Assembly (NCBI RefSeq): GCF_963924675.1
Contig: NC_089238.1
Coordinates: forward strand, 22,177,815-22,241,814
DNA from: Phocoena phocoena
Lineage: Eukaryota > Chordata > Mammalia > Artiodactyla > Phocoenidae
Length of the DNA stretch: 64,000 nt
Direction: 5' to 3'
The notes below the pieces were generated by a model. The model was given only the letters and a program-made list of their open reading frames with translations, was not told where the DNA came from and made no database searches. A program made the translations under genes and the position numbers. Each line of letters begins with the position of its first letter. The stretch's first letter is position 1. Positions 1 to 9,774 of this stretch are shown here, piece after piece.

Positions 1-552
1 GGTTTGATTAACTGCACTTCACTAGAGCCTTATCCTTCTATAGAACAAAATACAGGATGTTACTATGTATGGTTACAACACATGTGATTAAAAGGATGTG
101 AATACATAACATATGCGGTCAGAGCACCACGAGGAAGCTCCTCCAAGCATCTCCCCAGTCAGGGTCAGCACATAAATCAATGCTGGGAAGTCACTTCATA
201 ACAAGTCAAAATGCTCAGAATTGGCCTCCATATCATAGGAGCAAACAGAAGATTGGCAGAGGGAGCTCATTAAAACCCACTAGGTGCCAGCATGGGACTG
301 TTCCTCTATCACCTGGAGACTCTCAATCCAGACATATGCTTTGCTTTTTCCCCATTACTTGCCAGTCACTCTTCCTTTTGCCTCAAACATCTGAACAGCT
401 TTACTTATGATTCTCATAATGGTTACATTTTCACATAATTCTGTCAAAAAATCATCCAAAAATTTAGTTTTACCTAGGAATGAGAAAGTGCATAATTTAT
501 TGCCCCCTTGACATTTCTACCCAGGTACAGTTCACACTGTTTGAAATATTTT
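1..552. other. AT-rich flank, nothing recognised
   Basis: I see no convincing coding frame, RNA gene or repeat family here. The 76-codon open frame at 180-410 has no recognisable domain and no splice or promoter context, so I treat it as chance. Confidence 0.5.
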
Positions 553-702
553 ATACCAAACACAGTCTAGGAAATTAAAGTACTACTTTTTAAACATCTT
601 ATACCAAACACAGTCTAGGAAATTAAAGTACTGAAATATTTTTCAGTTTGAAATATTTTTGAAATATTTTATACCAAACACAGTCTAGGAAATTAAAGTA
701 CT
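553..702 (+). repeat. Local triplication of a 32-bp segment
   Basis: Three identical copies of a 32-bp unit beginning ATACCAAACACAGTCTAGG start at 553, 601 and 671 (spacings 48 and 70 bp). Copies one and three also share the following ACTTTTTAAACATCT, and GAAATATTTT recurs between copies. This is a small, recent, irregular tandem duplication in otherwise unique DNA. Confidence 0.85.
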
Positions 703-769
703 ACTTTTTAAACATCTACTTAGAGCTTTTAGAAAAGTGGAGCAGACAGCATACTAATAAATAAGTTAG

Positions 770-1180
770 CTATTGAGTCAACAAACATGCACCAGGTTAC
801 ATGCCTGGTGCTGTGCTTGGTGTTGAGTAGGTTACAACAGAAGGAAGACACATGAGCTTTACCTGCCAAGAGTTTGTAGTTTAGCAAAAAACTGAAGCAC
901 TCACATATACATGAAAGGAAGTACAACAGGGTTTTACCTACACAATTTGGTACCTGAGGAAATATCAAAATATTAGAAAATATCAGACTGAGGAAAGAAT
1001 ATCTGAGGCTGGAGAGATCATGGAAGGTTTTCTGGAAGAGATAGAGGTGGACTTGGTTATGAATGGATAGAGTGGGTTTGGCTGAAGAGAGAGCATGGGG
1101 AAATTCTGGAACGTAAGGAAGGACCAGTGCACAGGAACAGAGGGTGAGCGTAAGCACAGGCTCTGAGAGAAGTTTTTAAG
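770..1180 (-). repeat. L2-like ancient LINE relic
   Basis: The stretch reads like the complement of a mammalian L2 3' region: a 'caggttacatgcctggtgctgtgcttggtgttg' type core (shortened here) is followed about 200 bp on by 'ggaaggttttctggaagaga' and a gaatggatagagtgggtttg block. The order matches L2 copies I know, but divergence is high and I cannot align it formally. It could instead be another old LINE or an LTR-derived repeat. Confidence 0.45.
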
Positions 1181-2654
1181 AGATTGGGCTGAATATGAAA
1201 CAGAGACCAAAATACTCATGGGAATTTTATTCTTAAATGAAATCTCTCATCTCAGTTTGTATTTGATGCTAGAAGCAGATTGGTCATACCAAGAAAGTAG
1301 TGGAAGGATAGATATAGTCCACCTTTCAAGTGAAAGCCAAGGGACACCCAAGGTAAAGAGAAATGCCATGACTACCAAAAGGCTGGCAGGTCCAGTAACA
1401 AGCCCCTGTCCTTCACCAGAGCTATCTCTAAATTTTTGAAACTACATATTTAACCTGACTGTATTCCTACACACAAAGGGAATGTTAAATTTCTCTAGCT
1501 CTCACCATCACCACCCTCCCAGACTCCTGTCTTCCCAAGAGGAGAGCAAGCTCACCAGACTCAGCAGCACTAGGGAAATTTTAGGAAAGTAAGGTCTCTA
1601 AACAGAGGAGACTATGCAGGAGACTCCTTTCAGATGACGAGTAAGTAGCATCAAACATAAGCTGAGATCAGGGATTTCACCTTTGAAAGAAATTCCCAGG
1701 AGTATATTAGCGTGCATTTCCATTAAGCCCAATCCCCTTAATTTTTTCATCTAAATCAACATAGCCAGACAAGTCCATTGATTTCCCTAGTGATAATCAG
1801 GACAACCTGGAAGAAGAAAAATGTCTGCTTTATATATTTTAGAGAGAATTCCTATAACATAGTTTAAACATCAGGGATTAAAGCTAAGTTATCTAGAACT
1901 CCAGGAATTTGAAAAGCCCATTCTTTCACCTGACCTTGAGTATAAAAGTGTGATCCCTTCATGACAAGTACAGTGTTTGCTACAAAGAGTAACTCACATG
2001 AGCTGCAGAAGTTCAGGGATGACAGGAATGTAATAGTAATAGCCAAGAAATAGCTTGACCCTTGTTTTTCTTTGTAGCCATAAGTCAGTGTCCTAGCAGG
2101 AAATAATTTATCCTAAATGTTCCCAATGGAGAAACAACTACTTTTATGGCTAAGAAACAAGGAATGTTCAGGCACCTGGACAATAGAAAGAGCTTGCACC
2201 CATTACCAGCCTTCCTTGAGAGCAGAAGTCATGGCGGAGGGCTGCCTAGAAGGAGCTGTAGACATGGAGGGACACATCTGCTGTCAGAGTCATGGCACAG
2301 AGCAGAGGAAGTGGCAGTGTTATATTTCTCCTCTCTCTCTCTCTTCCACCCTCTGATTCTGTGCTGATACCTCTTATTGGCCAAATCTAACCAGAAGGCA
2401 GAGGTAAGGGGAATCCCAGGTGATGACACTGGCAGGGCATGGAGCAGAGCAGAGAATGAGGGAGAATAGATTCAGGGGTGCTAATGGAGAATAAACAGAT
2501 CTTTATTAGGAGAGCCATTTTCAGCTCAGACCTTACTAAGGATATTATTCTTATCACCAAGGAAGGAGCAAGACAAATGCCCTCCCTTTCGCTCCAGAAA
2601 CAGAAAGCAGAAGACAAGACACAGGCTACAGTGTTCTTGACACAGAACATGTAC
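1181..2654. other. Non-coding flank, nothing recognised
   Basis: No domain-bearing open frame, RNA gene or clear repeat is visible. The overlapping open frames near 2117-2429 on both strands are short and mutually exclusive, typical of chance frames. A pyrimidine run (CTCTCTCTCT) lies near 2330-2345. Confidence 0.45.
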
Positions 2655-2692
2655 ATATGTGTGTGTGTGCACGCACACACACACACACACAG
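2655..2692. repeat. (TG)n/(CA)n compound microsatellite
   Basis: A short run of TG dinucleotides (about 2659-2669) passes through GCACG into a (CA)n run ending near 2691. The TG-then-CA order makes the locus imperfectly palindromic. Confidence 0.9.
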
Positions 2693-3059
2693 AGTTTCAA
2701 GTTGGGTCTCCATAATGAAAACAGGAGATATATAAAAAGTTAACATTTTAAATATTAAGGACCTCAGCATTCTTTCTTTACCTCAAGAAAACTGGCAACA
2801 GGATTATTCTCTTAGTCAGAAAATTAGAAAAGCCTTCTCTGGGGCATCTGATCACCACAAGAGAAGGAGCCTAAAAGATACAGAGACAGAGATTACCAAA
2901 TGAAATGGCCCAGCCTTTAATTATAGTTCTTCATTAAAGTCCAAATGCAGACAGCACATACATACACATCCACTTAGGGCTTCTAATCACCATTTTAGTC
3001 TCCCCACTATTAAACATGGGCAGACAGCCAGACTTTTGAGGAAATACTTCTAATGTTAA
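2693..3059. other. Non-coding flank, nothing recognised
   Basis: AT-rich DNA without a supportable gene or identifiable repeat. It may belong to the ancient LINE relic that follows, but no diagnostic motif is visible. Confidence 0.4.
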
Positions 3060-3537
3060 TGACAGAGACCAGAAAGAAAAAGACAACTGTTGTGAAATAA
3101 AGAGTGTGCAAAGGGAAGAAACTTGCAAAAAACAATTATTAGCAGATAAAAGAAGAAAAACATTTAGCAAAGAAGTGTAGAAAAATACTGGGAAATCGAA
3201 AATATAAGAGCAGAGAAAAAGCCCTCAAAAGACAAGATGAAGAGTAAACTTGAGAAAATATTCTAAAACATAGAACATAAAGAGATGGAAAGAAATGAGG
3301 AGATTAGTCTAAGAGGTTCAGATAATGAGAATCCTAGAAAGAGGAAAAGGATAACATGGCGGTGTGGGTGGAGGGGAGGAATCCTAAAGAAAATTCAAGA
3401 AAATCCCATATATCTAAAAGATATTACTCTAATTTGAGAGTGTTATTGCCAAGCACAACAGATTAAAAATAGACTCCCATTCACATCATTATAAAATTTC
3501 AGAACAGTGAGTAAAACAGAAGATCTAGAAATTCTCC
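3060..3537 (+). mobile_element. Ancient HAL1/L1 ORF1-like relic
   Basis: The stretch is purine-rich and keeps short blocks seen in old L1/HAL1 ORF1 regions: 'agagatggaaagaaatgagg', 'aatcctagaaagagg', 'aaattcaagaaaatccc' and a terminal 'atcattataaaatttcagaa ... agaagatctagaaattctcc', in the expected order for the plus strand. All frames are interrupted. It stops where the 5' end of L1-1 begins. HAL1 versus an old L1M family cannot be settled by eye. Confidence 0.4.
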
Positions 3538-3539
3538 AG

Positions 3540-5425
3540 AGGAACTGGTGACATCAGCAAGATGGTGGAACAAGAAGTCCCTTGTCCCCTAGTTCCCCTC
3601 ACAATATATATACATTAGCAACTATCCACAGATAAGAACACCTCTGTGAAAATCTCAGAACCCAAGAATGAGGCTGAAACAGTGTCTTGGAGCACAAAGC
3701 TGAGAAAGGCTGCATTAGAAGGGTAAAAGGAGTGATTTTGACCATGTTGACCTTCCCTCAGGCTGGCACAGGACCACACTGAGAGGGCCCACCTGAGCCT
3801 GTGTTTCCTCCAGTGTGAAAAAGAGAGACCAAAGCAGGCATCCAGCTGTCCCAGTATTCCAGGGCACTTCTGGGAGGCCCACTTCAGTCTCACCTCACAG
3901 GGAACACTAGAGGAATTGGCAAGGCTAGATGACCAGGGGTCAGCCAGGTGAAACAGCCACATGGAACAAAGAAGGGTAGCAGTACTCATAGTGACCAGAG
4001 CATAGATTTTGGCAGTAGTTGGTACTACACCCCTGCCTATGATCTCATCTGACCAGAAAGCCTAACAACAGCTATGTACACCCACACAGCCAAACCAACA
4101 GCCACATCTGGTCAGGGAGCACAGTCAGCACTAGGGTTCCCAGCCAGCAGTACAGACTAGCAGTAAAATCTATCCAGCAACCCCACCCAACCATGGAGCA
4201 TAACCAGTGCCCCAACCAGAAGGTGAAGCCAACAGCCCCATCGAACTGTAATCACCCAAGAGACAAGTCAGTGACATGCCTAAAAAGGGAGCCCGGCCAG
4301 TGACCCCTGGGAAATTGCAGAGCCCAGTTTGAAGCCCTGATCAACAAGGAAGCACAGTCTGTGACCTCACCTATTCCCAGATCCCAGCTCATGATTCCAC
4401 CCAACTGCAGAGCACAGTTTGCAGCCCTAACTGTGGCCCTGCCTTAACACCAACCTGTAGCACCACCAAGCCGTGGAGTACAGCCTATGACTCCAGCTGA
4501 CTAAAGAGCACAACCAGTGGTTCCACCTGATCATGGAGCCCAGCCTGCAGCCTCATCCAATTCCAGAGTCCAGTTAGCAGCACAGTCCAATAAGGGAGCC
4601 CAACAAGTGACCCCACCTAACTGTAGAATCCTGCCAACAACCCCACCTGACAGCTAAGCCCCGCCAGTAGCAACACCTGAATGCAGAACACAGACAGTGT
4701 ACCCATCCAACCAGGGAGCCTAGCCAGTGGAACCAGCAGAACTCAGAACACAGGCAGTGGCCCACCTAACAAAAGACCCCAGCAGCAAACCCCATCAACC
4801 CCTGGATGCTACCAGCTGACCCATCCAGTTCCCTAGGATGACAAGTTAAGGATTTCCCTGTTGAAGTAAACCTGTAAAGACTGGAAAAAGTGACCACTCC
4901 CTCAACTATGCAGATACCAATGCAAGAATACAAGGAACACGAAGAACCAGGGAAACATGAAACCACCAAAGGAAGCTACTCAACCTGCAATAACTGGCAC
5001 TAAGGAAATGGATATCAGTGAATTAACTGACATTGAGTACAGAATAATCATCTTAAAGTTCAGTGAATTATAAGAACACAAAATAGAAAACTAACCAAAA
5101 AATTCATGAGTAAAATGATGTTCAACAAAGAAATAAAAAACATTTTAAAAAAAACCCCAGAAATCCTAGAACTGAAGAATACAATGACTAAACAGAAAAA
5201 TTCAACACAGAGATGCAACAGATTTGACAAAGCAGCAAAAAGAGTAAGTAAAATTGAAGACAAGTCATTTGAAAGAATCCAGTCAGGGGAGAAAAAATAA
5301 TGAAAAGGAGTAAAGAAATCCTACAGGACTTAGGGATATGATCAAAAGAAATAATATATGTATTATAGGAGTCCCAGAAGGAGAAGAGAGAGAAAGGAGG
5401 ACAAAAACTATTTAAAGAAATAATA
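3540..5425 (+). mobile_element. L1-1: old L1, 5'UTR plus partial ORF1
   Basis: A plus-strand L1 begins near 3545 with GACATCAGCAAGATGGTGG, a variant of the AAGATGGC-type start found on L1 5'UTRs. A long 5'UTR follows, including the degenerate tandem repeat at 4020-4810, and then ORF1 remains. The coiled-coil part includes 'agaaatcctagaactgaaga' near 5159, and the RRM-entry signature 'attataggagtcccagaagg' lies near 5363. The element ends abruptly in ORF1 at about 5425, where the 5' end of L1-2 starts, so ORF2 and the 3'UTR are missing. Several stops interrupt ORF1. Confidence 0.8.
4020..4810 (+). repeat. Degenerate tandem repeat in L1-1 5'UTR
   Basis: Roughly 30-40 bp units of the pattern 'CCCACC(T)A/GA...CATGGAGC...AACCAGTG' recur for about 790 bp, for example near 4192, 4385, 4512, 4531, 4590 and 4708. 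Units are diverged and irregular, so copy number is uncertain. On the complement they read as a repetitive Trp/Gly/Cys/Leu-rich frame (4574-4765), which I do not regard as a gene. Confidence 0.65.
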
Positions 5426-7162
5426 CAGATTCCCATTGAAGATGGTGACATAACAGGATCCTGAACTCACGTCTTCCCACAAACACACCAAATCTACAGA
5501 AACATATGGAACAACTTTCTCTGAAAAACAAAAACAAACCCTAAAAACTGGCTGAGCAACGCCTATACATTGGGTGAATGAGAGAAGGTCCATATCAAAG
5601 TGGGTAGGAGAGGCATACCTATGCAGGAGATGCAATATCAGCATAACCCCTCCCATTGTGTGGCAACCCACATTCAGCAAATTTTTGTGGCAGCAGCCAA
5701 GGAACACCTCTATATCTTCTGATTCTGGTGTCCATTGGGTCTTACATCTGTGGGTCCAACAGGACTGTAACAAATAGAGAAAAACTTCCTAAATGACTAC
5801 CACATAGAGGGCATAGGAAGAGGCAACAGACTCAGGAGCTAAAACTTCATGTGAGGCGTACTTGCAGCTTGAGGAGTAGGCTTCTAATTAAAGACACATC
5901 AAAGGGCTGACTACAGTTCTTTCCAGAGTTATCAGAGGAAAGTGCCAACTTCCTGCTTTTCTTCTGTTGTGCTTCAGAGAACCAGATATCCTGGAGGGGA
6001 GCTTAACATATGTCTGCCCCAGTTTTTACTTCTGGTACCTCAGTCACAGTTTTGCCAAGGGAATCCCCTTGATCACCTGGCTAGGTGGACAAGGGGCTTG
6101 CAACCCTGGGTACAATGAGACTGGAACAATCAGAGAGACAGTTCCAGTAAGACTAAAACCCCCAGGGCACTGCACAGACAAGAGACTGAAACACATTCAT
6201 AGTCTTTCTATAAAAGAGTCCTAATTGCTTCTCCTGGAGCTCTGGCCTGAAAAGCAGGCTTTGGGTTTGGCACACATCTAGGGGCCTACAGATGTGTCCC
6301 CAGGGAACATAGGCAAGGACACAGCAGCTTTGTGCTCTCCCTCTACCTCACTACAGCTTAGTAGTGTCTCCAAGATAGAAGCTTATATGCATCTGGAGCC
6401 TGATTTTTGTGACTGCCACTCAGGGGACACCTCTCAATGGCCTGAAGCTGGTGGCCAGTGGGGTATACATTTGCAGTCCCATAGTACTGTATATACTTGC
6501 ATACTTTAAACTTCACTGCCTGACATTCAGACTTCCAAGCAGCCTGAATCTAGGTGCAGACTGAGCTCTTCCCCTCTGAGACACTGAGAGGTTTGGCACA
6601 CCTTCAACAACTAGAAGCCATTAACAATAATATAGGTTGCTTGGACCATCACAAATATTTGAGAGACAACCAAGAAATGAAACAAGATTGAACAATAAGG
6701 TTCCTTTCTTACATAAGGCCACTCCTTCAAGACTAGGACAGCTGGCTGTTTTATCTACTGAATAGAAAAGTAAAGAGAGTCAAGCAAAATGAAGAAACAG
6801 AGGAATATGTTCCAAATGAAAGAAAGAGATAAAACCTCAGGAGAAAAAAAAACCTTAATGAAACAGTTAATAATTTACCTGATAAAGAGTTCAAACTAAT
6901 TATCATAATGATCCTCACCAAACTCGGGAGTAGAATGACTGAAAACAGCGAGAACTTCAACAAAGAGAGAAAATAAAAGAAAATTCCAAACAGTAGTCAC
7001 ATAGCTGAAGAATACAATACCTAAACTGAAAAATACACTAGAGAGGTGTAACAGCAGGCGAATGAATCAGTAGGACAGAAAACAGGAAAAAACCCCACAA
7101 CAACAACAACCTCACCCAATCAGAACAGCAGAAAGAAAAATGAATTTTAAAAAGTGAAGACA
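5426..7162 (+). mobile_element. L1-2 (left part): old L1 5'UTR and ORF1 start
   Basis: A second plus-strand L1 begins near 5437 with GAAGATGGTGACATAACAGG. Its 5'UTR runs to about 6788, and a degraded ORF1 begins with ATG at 6789 (MKKQRNMFQMKERDKTSG-like). ORF1 is read up to 7162, where L1-3 interrupts it, and resumes at 14932. Joining the two sides gives a continuous ORF1 sequence ('agtgaagaca' + 'gcctgagaac'). Stops and frameshifts are frequent, including a TAA soon after the Asn/Glu-rich coiled-coil entry near 6975. L1-2 is therefore older than L1-3. Confidence 0.85.
7149..7162. repeat. Left target-site duplication of L1-3
   Basis: AAAAAGTGAAGACA here matches AAAAAGAGAAGACA at 14918-14931, 13 of 14 bases. 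The site TTTT/AAAAA fits the L1 endonuclease preference. The right copy is followed directly by the rest of L1-2 ORF1. Confidence 0.9.
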
Positions 7163-7315
7163 CCGCTTCCGCCCCCAGCGTGCTTGGTTGGAGAGGTGTT
7201 TTCCGCTGGTTAGGTTACGTTCAAGCAGAACACTGGGCACTTGCTACACTAAATGAAAATGGTTCCTGCCCTCGAACACTCCAGAAGAGTGCAAGACACC
7301 TTAATAGTCCTTTGA
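7163..7315 (+). other. Non-L1 sequence between TSD and L1 5' end
   Basis: About 150 bp lie inside the insertion, after the left TSD and before the GGGGGGACCTTGAAGATGG start of the 5'UTR. The first part is GC-rich (CCGCTTCCGCCCCCAGCGTG), and a later part (GGTTCCTGCCCTCGAACACT) faintly resembles L2. The related element L1-4 starts directly at its GGGGACCTTCAAGATGG with no such sequence, so this is not a normal part of the 5'UTR. The likely origins are 5' transduction from an upstream promoter or a cDNA chimera; I cannot identify the donor. Confidence 0.7.
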
Positions 7316-7328
7316 GGGGGGGACCTTG

Positions 7329-7338
7329 AAGATGGCGG
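7329..7338 (+). promoter_or_regulatory. YY1-type motif at L1-3 start
   Basis: AAGATGGCGG lies about 12 bases from the first L1 base. The same AAGATGG(C) core recurs at the start of L1-4 (near 16144), L1-8 (near 27969), L1-6 and L1-13 (complement, near 35003 and 50480), and in weaker form in L1-1, L1-2 and L1-19. In human L1 this site positions transcription start. Confidence 0.65.
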
Positions 7339-7972
7339 AAGAGTAAGATGCGTAGATCGCCCTCCTCCCCACGGATACACCAGAAATACATCTACACGTG
7401 GAACAACTCCTACAGAACACCTACTGAAGGCTGGCAGAAGACCTCAGACCTCCCAAAAGGCAAGAAACTCCCCACGTACCTGGGTAGGGCAAAAGAAAAA
7501 ACAGAGACAAAAGAATAAGGACGGCACCTGCACCAGTGGGAGGGAGCTGTGAAGGAGGAAAAGTTTCCACACACTAGGAAGCCCCTCCGCAGGCGGAGAC
7601 TGTGGGAGGCGGAGGGGGGAGCTTCGGGACCGCGGAGTAGTGCACAGACGGGTGCGGAGGGCAAAGCGGGGAGATTCCTGCACAGACGATCGGTGCCGAC
7701 CGGCACTCACCAACCCGAGAGGCTTGTCTGCTCACCCGCCGGGGCGGGCGGGGCTGCGAGCTGAGGCTCGGGTTTCGGTTTTGGACAGAGCGCAGGGAGA
7801 GGACAGGGATTGGCGGCTTGGACATAGCCTGAAGGGGTTGGTGCACCACGACTAGCCGGGAGGGAGTTCGGGGAAAAGCCTGCACCTGCCGAAGAGGCAA
7901 GAGACTTTTTCTTCCCTGTTTGTTTCCTGGTGCGCGAGGAGAGGGGTTTAAGAGCGCTGCTCCTTTAAGGAA

Positions 7973-8100
7973 CTCCAGAGACAGGCGCAAGCCGCGGCTA
8001 AAAGTGCGAACCCCAGAGACGGGCGCGAGCCGCGGCTAGAAGTGCGGACCCCAGAGACGCGCGCAAGCTGCGGCTAAAACCGCGGACCCCAGAGACGGAC
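7973..8100 (+). repeat. 38-bp CpG-rich tandem units in L1-3 5'UTR
   Basis: CCAGAGAC recurs at about 7974, 8013, 8051 and 8089, defining a 38-bp unit of the form CCCCAGAGACGGGCGCGAGC + CGCGGCTAGAAGTGCGGA. There are three full copies and a partial fourth. The units are CpG-rich and lie in the promoter-bearing 5'UTR. Confidence 0.85.
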
Positions 8101-8599
8101 GGGAGACGCTAAGTCTGCTGCTGCCACCACCAAGGGGCCTGTGTGCGAGCACAGGTCACTCTCCGCGCCCCTCTTCCGCGGAGCCTGTGCAGCCCGTCAC
8201 TGCCAGGTTCCCGGGATCCAGGGACAACTTCCCCGGGAGTACGCACGGCGGGCCTCAGGCTGGTGCAACGTCACGCCGGCCTCTGCCGCAACGTCACGCT
8301 GCCTCTGCCGCCGCAGGCCCGCCCCGCACGCAGTGCCCCTCCTTCCCCCATCCCCCAACCCCCGGCCTGAGTGAGCCGGGGCCCCCGAATCAGCGGCTCC
8401 TTTAACCCCGTCCTGTCTGAGCAAAAAACAGACGCCCTCCAGCGACCTACACGCAGAGGCAGGGCCAAATCCAAAGCTGAGCTCCTGTGAGCTGTGAGAA
8501 CAAAGAAGAGAAAGGGAAATCTCTCCCAGCAGCCACAGAAGCAGCGGATTAAAGCTCCACAATCAACTTGATATACCCTGCATCTGTGGAATACCTGAA

Positions 8600-9128
8600 T
8601 AGACAAGGAATGATCCCAAATTGAAGAGGTGGAATTTAGGAGCGAGATCTATGATTTTTCTCCCTTTTCCTCTTTTTGTGAATGTGTATGTGTATGCTTC
8701 TGTGTGAGATCTTGTCTGTATACTCTTGCTTCCACCATTTGTCCTAGGGCTCTATCCGTCCATGGTTTTAAAAAAAATTTTTTTTTCTTAATAATTAATT
8801 TTAATTGTAATAACTTTATTATACTTTACCTTCGTTCTTTCTTTCTTTCTTTCCTTCCTTCCTTCCCTCCTTTAGACAACGAATCACCCCAAATTGAGGA
8901 GGTGGTCTCTGAGAGCAAGATTTATGATTTTTCCCCCTTTACCTCTTTTTGTGAAGGTGTATGTGTATGCTTCTGTGTAAGATTTTCTCTGTATAGCTTT
9001 GCTTCCAACATTTGTCCTAAGGCTCTATCCGTCCCTTTTTTTTTTTCTAAATATTTTTAAATTCAATAACTATATTATACTTTATTTTATTTTTACCGTA
9101 TCTTCTTTCTTTCTGTCCTTTTTCCTTC
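8600..9128 (+). repeat. 273-bp tandem duplication in L1-3 5'UTR
   Basis: TAGACAAGGAATGATCCCAA at 8600 is matched by TAGACAACGAATCACCCCAA at 8873, and the two units stay similar for about 250 bp ('tatgatttttc', 'gtgtatgtgtatgcttctgt', 'tttgtcctagggctctatcc'). Each unit ends in an A/T-rich stretch and a CT-rich tract. The duplication lies inside the putative intron. Confidence 0.85.
8833..8872 (+). repeat. (CTTT/CCTT)n tract, first copy
   Basis: A pure pyrimidine run of TTC/TTT/CCTT tetranucleotides closes the first unit of the 273-bp duplication. Confidence 0.9.
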
Positions 9129-9265
9129 TTTCTCTCCTTCCTTCCTTCCTTCCTCCCTCCCTCCCTCCCTCCTTTCTTTCCTTCTTTGCTTCTTTCTTCA
9201 TTCCTTCCTCCTTTCCTTCTTTCTTTCCTCATACTTCTACTAATTCTCTCTACTTTTTCTCCCTT
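9095..9265 (+). repeat. Long pyrimidine tract, second copy
   Basis: About 150 bp of almost pure C/T (CTTT, CCTT and CCCT units) follow the second unit of the duplication. Being just upstream of the AG at 9275, it would serve as a strong polypyrimidine tract. The Phe/Ser/Pro-rich frame across it is not a protein gene. Confidence 0.9.
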
Positions 9266-9774
9266 TTATTCTGAGCCGTGTGGATGAAAGGCTCTTGGTG
9301 CTCCAGCCCAGGAGTCAGAGCTCTGCCTCTGAGGTAGGAGAGCCAACTTCAGGACACTGGTCAACAAGAGACCTCCCAGCTCCACATAATATTAAACAGC
9401 GGAAATCTCCCAGAGACCTCCATCTTAACACCAGCACCCAGCTTCACTCAACGACCAGCAAGCCACAGTGCTGGACAACCTATGCCAAACAACTAGCAAA
9501 ACAGGAACACAACCCCACCCTTTAGCAGAGAGGCTGCCTAAAATCATAATAAGGCCACAGACACCCCAAAACACACCACCAGACGTGAACCTGCCCACTA
9601 GAGAGACAAGATCCAACCTCATCCAGCACAACACAGGCACTAGTCCCCTCCACCAAGAAGCCTACACAACCCACTGAAACAACCTTAGCCACTGGAGACA
9701 GACATCAAAAACAACAGGAACTATGAACGTGCAGCCTGCAAAAAGGAGACCCCAAACACAGTAAGATAAGCAAA

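Larger units (their letters stand above)
7484..9275 (+). other. Putative intron within L1-3 5'UTR
   Basis: The segment starts with CCTGG|GTAGGGC at 7484 and ends TTTTCTCCCTTTTATTCTGAG| at 9275. This gives a GT donor and an AG acceptor behind a long pyrimidine tract, 1,792 bp in all. L1-5 lacks exactly this segment: its sequence passes from GTACTTGG to CTGTGCAGCTGGCAG, the counterparts of the two flanks. The donor is also kept in L1-4 (ACATGG|GTAGGG at 16276/16277) and in L1-19 (ACTGG|GTAGAA). Inferred from comparison of copies; no transcript evidence is available. Confidence 0.65.
7316..9774 (+). promoter_or_regulatory. L1-3 5'UTR / internal Pol II promoter region
   Basis: In L1s the 5'UTR carries the internal promoter. 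Here AAGATGGCGG at 7329-7338 matches the YY1-binding motif placed near +13 in human L1. CpG density is high from about 7540 to 8400. Three 38-bp CpG-rich units lie at 7973-8100, a 273-bp tandem duplication at 8600-9128, and CT-rich tracts before 9275. Open frames here (such as those at 7549-7855 and 8141-8405) are chance frames in GC-rich DNA. Confidence 0.85.

Noticed and set aside
1218..1439. Possible small host gene in the left flank
   Set aside because: 73 codons with no domain, no splice-site context and no conservation evidence available. Length is within chance expectation for 64 kb in six frames.
2655..2692. Regulatory palindrome
   Set aside because: A TG run followed by a CA run gives apparent dyad symmetry by composition alone.
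4574..4969. Trp/Gly/Cys-rich minus frames with repeating GSL.GW units
   Set aside because: They are the complement of a degenerate tandem repeat in an L1 5'UTR, with no initiation context.
7549..8405. Several overlapping open frames of 70-140 codons on both strands
   Set aside because: They lie in the CpG-rich L1-3 5'UTR, overlap in several frames and carry no domain. Similar frames recur in the related stub at 16349-16633. They reflect low stop density in GC-rich DNA.
8629..9274. Cys/Phe/Ser-rich frames that looked like a membrane or secreted repeat protein
   Set aside because: The two similar halves come from the 273-bp DNA duplication, and the hydrophobic/Ser-rich end is the pyrimidine tract.
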